From the NCBI GenBank assembly GCA_017941505.1, contig JAGAWH010000010.1, positions 1 through 22,727 on the forward strand: 22,727 bases of DNA, in the 5' to 3' direction. Shown here piece after piece: positions 20,699 to 22,727 of this stretch. The stretch comes from Faecalicoccus sp. (GTDB lineage Bacteria > Bacillota_I > Bacilli_A > Erysipelotrichales > Erysipelotrichaceae). The notes under the pieces are model-generated. The model worked only from the letters and a program-made list of their open reading frames with translations. It made no database searches and was not told the DNA's origin. The translations under genes and the position numbers were made by a program. How positions within the stretch are numbered: the first letter of the stretch is position 1; every line of letters starts with the position of its first letter.

Positions 20699-22727
20699 TA
20701 ATCATCTTCCTCCTTTTCGGCAATAGAGATGGCATCTTTCAGTTTTACCTTAAGAAGCTGGGATACACCATCTTTCTGCATAGTGACACCGTATAAGGTA
20801 TCGCATTGTTCCATCGTTCCCGGTCTGTGAGTCACAACGATAAATTGTGAACTGTCGCGGAAACGGGATAAATAGCGGGCAAAACGCTCAACGTTGGCCT
20901 GGTCTAAAGCGGCCTCTACTTCATCGAAAATACATAGCGGCATTGTGCGTGCCTGTAATATCGCAAACAAGACACTGATGGCGATTAATGCCTTTTCACC
21001 GCCTGAGAATGTCTGAATATTTTTAACCAGTTTTCCCGGAGGCTGTACATCGATATCGATTCCGGTATTGAGTACATCATCCGGATCGACCATGGTGAGT
21101 TTTGCCTTACCGCCGCCAAACATCGCTTTAAAGATACCATCCAGCTGGGAATTAATGCGGTTGAACATATCGGTAAACTGGGAAATCATCTTCTGATCCA
21201 TTTCATCGATGACAGCTTTAATCTGTTCACTGGCTTTGATTAAATCTTCCTTTTGTGAGCTCATAAAATCATAACGTTCTTTGGTTTCACGATACTCTTC
21301 TGGGGCATCCATGTTGACATTGCCTAAGCGTGAAATGGCTTCACGAAGTTCATTGACACGGTCTTTGGCAGCTTCCATTTCGATATCTTCCTTCTTGGAT
21401 GCGGCATATTCATATGTCATCTTATAATCCGCATTTAAGCGATTTAAAGCGGACTCCAGACGTGTTTCATAACGGGTTAATGAGACTTCCATGCTGTGAA
21501 TCTCATTTTGAGCAGCGCTCATTTCCCTTCTTGTCATACGAAGCTGGTTTTCTAACTGTTCAACTTCGGTTCCCTTATCAAAACGGCGTTTACGAAGTGA
21601 CTGCATACGGGCATTGATATCATCAATTCTTTCATGCATGCGGGACATGAGTACGACAAGATCATCCTCGGCAACATCTACGCCTGCATCATCACCGGAT
21701 AATTGATTATATTCGGCAAGTGCAGATTCGTATTTCTCCTTTTTGACATTGGTGATATTTTCAAGTCTTGCACTTTCAACCTGAAGGTTTACTGCTTCAT
21801 CGCTTTCATCATCCAATTGTCTTTGCAGGTTACGAACTTTGGCTTGTAAAGAGTCACAGCGTGTTTTCTGTTCCTGGAGCTGATTGATGATCGATCCCAG
21901 TTCTTCTCTTACCGTAATGGCAGTGGAGTTATTTCGCTGTACACCACCGGTCATAGAACCGCCGATATGTACAATATCACCATCAAGGGTTACGATCTTG
22001 ATTTGGTAACGAAGTCTTTTTGCAGCTTCATTGGCATGCTCCAGATTATCTACAATGAGTACATTTCCAAGTAATCGGTCACATACATTTCGATATTTAT
22101 CATCGCAATCGACTTCTTCATACGCCCATCCGATAAATCCTTCTGCGTTGCGGGCAATGATATCCTGCTGGTCATTTGCATATCGTGGACGCATAATATC
22201 CATCGGTAAAAAGGTAGCTCTTCCCGACCGATTCCGTTTTAAATAGGCAATCGCATTTCGCGCGGATCTTTCATCGCGGGATACGATATTGTATATCGCT
22301 CCGCCAAGTGCTGCATTGATGGCCGATGCCCTGTGATCATGTGGGATGATCAAATCCGAAACAGCGCCTTCAATACCACCTAAGCTCTCCTTTGCCTCCA
22401 TAACGGAGCGAACCCCGGCCTGGTTGGCAAAAGGCTGGCGTACGATGTTGTCTAAAACCTGTTTGCGGCTTTCCAGCTGGCGGTATAGCGTCTCGGCCTG
22501 GTGAAGCTGTTCGGTATATGTATTGATCTGTGTTTTTAAGGCATTCATATTTTTTATATGAAGGTCAAAATCGGCACGTGTTTGATTGAATCGATTCTGT
22601 CTGTCTTCATATTCAAATTTTGCCTCTGACAACATCGAAGAAAGCTCCTGTTTTCGTGCTGCCGCATCCGCTGTGCGCAGGGTATATTTTCTTCTTTCAT
22701 CGAGCTCTACCTTACGCTTATCCAGCT
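20698..22727 (-). CDS. smc: Chromosome segregation ATPase SMC (5' end outside window)
   Basis: SMC is the ATPase of the condensin-like complex with ScpAB. The frame is open to the right edge; 675 residues are visible, so the N-terminal Walker A half and the first coiled coil are missing. From the left of the protein: a coiled coil, the hinge domain (about residues 95-240, with GIEGAVSDLI and GDIVHIGGSMTGG), a long second coiled coil, then the C-terminal ATPase head with the signature FSGGEKALIAIS and Walker B CIFDEVEAALD. The Val-Glu in DEVEAALD replaces the common DEVDAALD. It overlaps ftsY by one base, as in the usual smc-ftsY order. Confidence 0.97.
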   Translation of the reverse strand, partial: LDKRKVELDERRKYTLRTADAAARKQELSSMLSEAKFEYEDRQNRFNQTRADFDLHIKNMNALKTQINTYTEQLHQAETLYRQLESRKQVLDNIVRQPFANQAGVRSVMEAKESLGGIEGAVSDLIIPHDHRASAINAALGGAIYNIVSRDERSARNAIAYLKRNRSGRATFLPMDIMRPRYANDQQDIIARNAEGFIGWAYEEVDCDDKYRNVCDRLLGNVLIVDNLEHANEAAKRLRYQIKIVTLDGDIVHIGGSMTGGVQRNNSTAITVREELGSIINQLQEQKTRCDSLQAKVRNLQRQLDDESDEAVNLQVESARLENITNVKKEKYESALAEYNQLSGDDAGVDVAEDDLVVLMSRMHERIDDINARMQSLRKRRFDKGTEVEQLENQLRMTRREMSAAQNEIHSMEVSLTRYETRLESALNRLNADYKMTYEYAASKKEDIEMEAAKDRVNELREAISRLGNVNMDAPEEYRETKERYDFMSSQKEDLIKASEQIKAVIDEMDQKMISQFTDMFNRINSQLDGIFKAMFGGGKAKLTMVDPDDVLNTGIDIDVQPPGKLVKNIQTFSGGEKALIAISVLFAILQARTMPLCIFDEVEAALDQANVERFARYLSRFRDSSQFIVVTHRPGTMEQCDTLYGVTMQKDGVSQLLKVKLKDAISIAEKEEDD

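Noticed and set aside
20698..22727. smc start at the internal ATG 22635
   Set aside because: The frame continues without a stop to the right edge with coiled-coil sequence, so the true N-terminus is outside the window.

Overview
The window looks like a chromosomal core-gene segment from a low-to-moderate GC Bacillota. The Erysipelotrichia or a close relative seems likeliest, but this is inferred from gene content and order, not proven. Evidence for Bacillota includes RNase Y, a full-length bifunctional Rel, the rplU-prp-rpmA-obgE cluster with an L27 that carries the Prp-cleaved N-terminal extension, TmcAL, an NrnA-type phosphoesterase and strong AGGAGG ribosome binding sites. Nearly all genes lie on the minus strand. 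Only tmcAL and a YdcF-like gene are on plus. I see no rRNA, tRNA, CRISPR array, insertion sequence, prophage or integron. No gene-free stretch exceeds about 150 bases.

Layout in the minus-strand direction of transcription (right to left). (1) smc (5' end outside the window), ftsY, ylxM-like, ackA and an nrnA-like gene are tightly packed and overlapping, and end at an intrinsic terminator. (2) A small membrane protein of unknown function has its own terminator. (3) dnaE and a hotdog thioesterase run toward rplU. (4) rplU has its own promoter and an L21-type leader, followed by prp and rpmA, then a hairpin plus T-run before obgE, which has another terminator. (5) exoA is followed by ruvA-ruvB and a terminator. 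(6) recJ has its own promoter and terminator. (7) A DUF2975-like membrane protein and a small XRE-family regulator form a separate cassette with operator-like repeats. (8) apt-relA ends at a terminator shared with the convergent plus-strand pair tmcAL-ydcF. (9) yceD-rpmF is divergent from tmcAL and ends at a terminator. (10) The 5' part of rny reaches the left edge.

Together these genes cover chromosome segregation and membrane targeting (smc, ftsY), ribosome build-up (L21, L27, Prp, Obg, L32, YceD), DNA replication and repair (DnaE, RecJ, RuvAB, ExoA), the stringent response and purine salvage (Rel, Apt), RNA decay (RNase Y, NrnA) and acetate metabolism (AckA).

I did not find a clearly new system. 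The most interesting signals are regulatory. At least two minus-strand genes (recJ, dnaE), and probably tmcAL, have a -10-like hexamer 6-8 nt before ATG and no ribosome binding site, which points to leaderless mRNAs. Six genes have stop codons inside, or overlapping, their own intrinsic terminator hairpins. Two nearly identical 20-bp elements 63 bp apart lie around the promoter of the XRE/DUF2975 cassette, which appears inserted between recJ and apt. Several starts were moved from the longest reading frame on the basis of Shine-Dalgarno spacing and family N-termini (yceD, apt, ydcF, ruvA, exoA, thioesterase, the unknown membrane protein).
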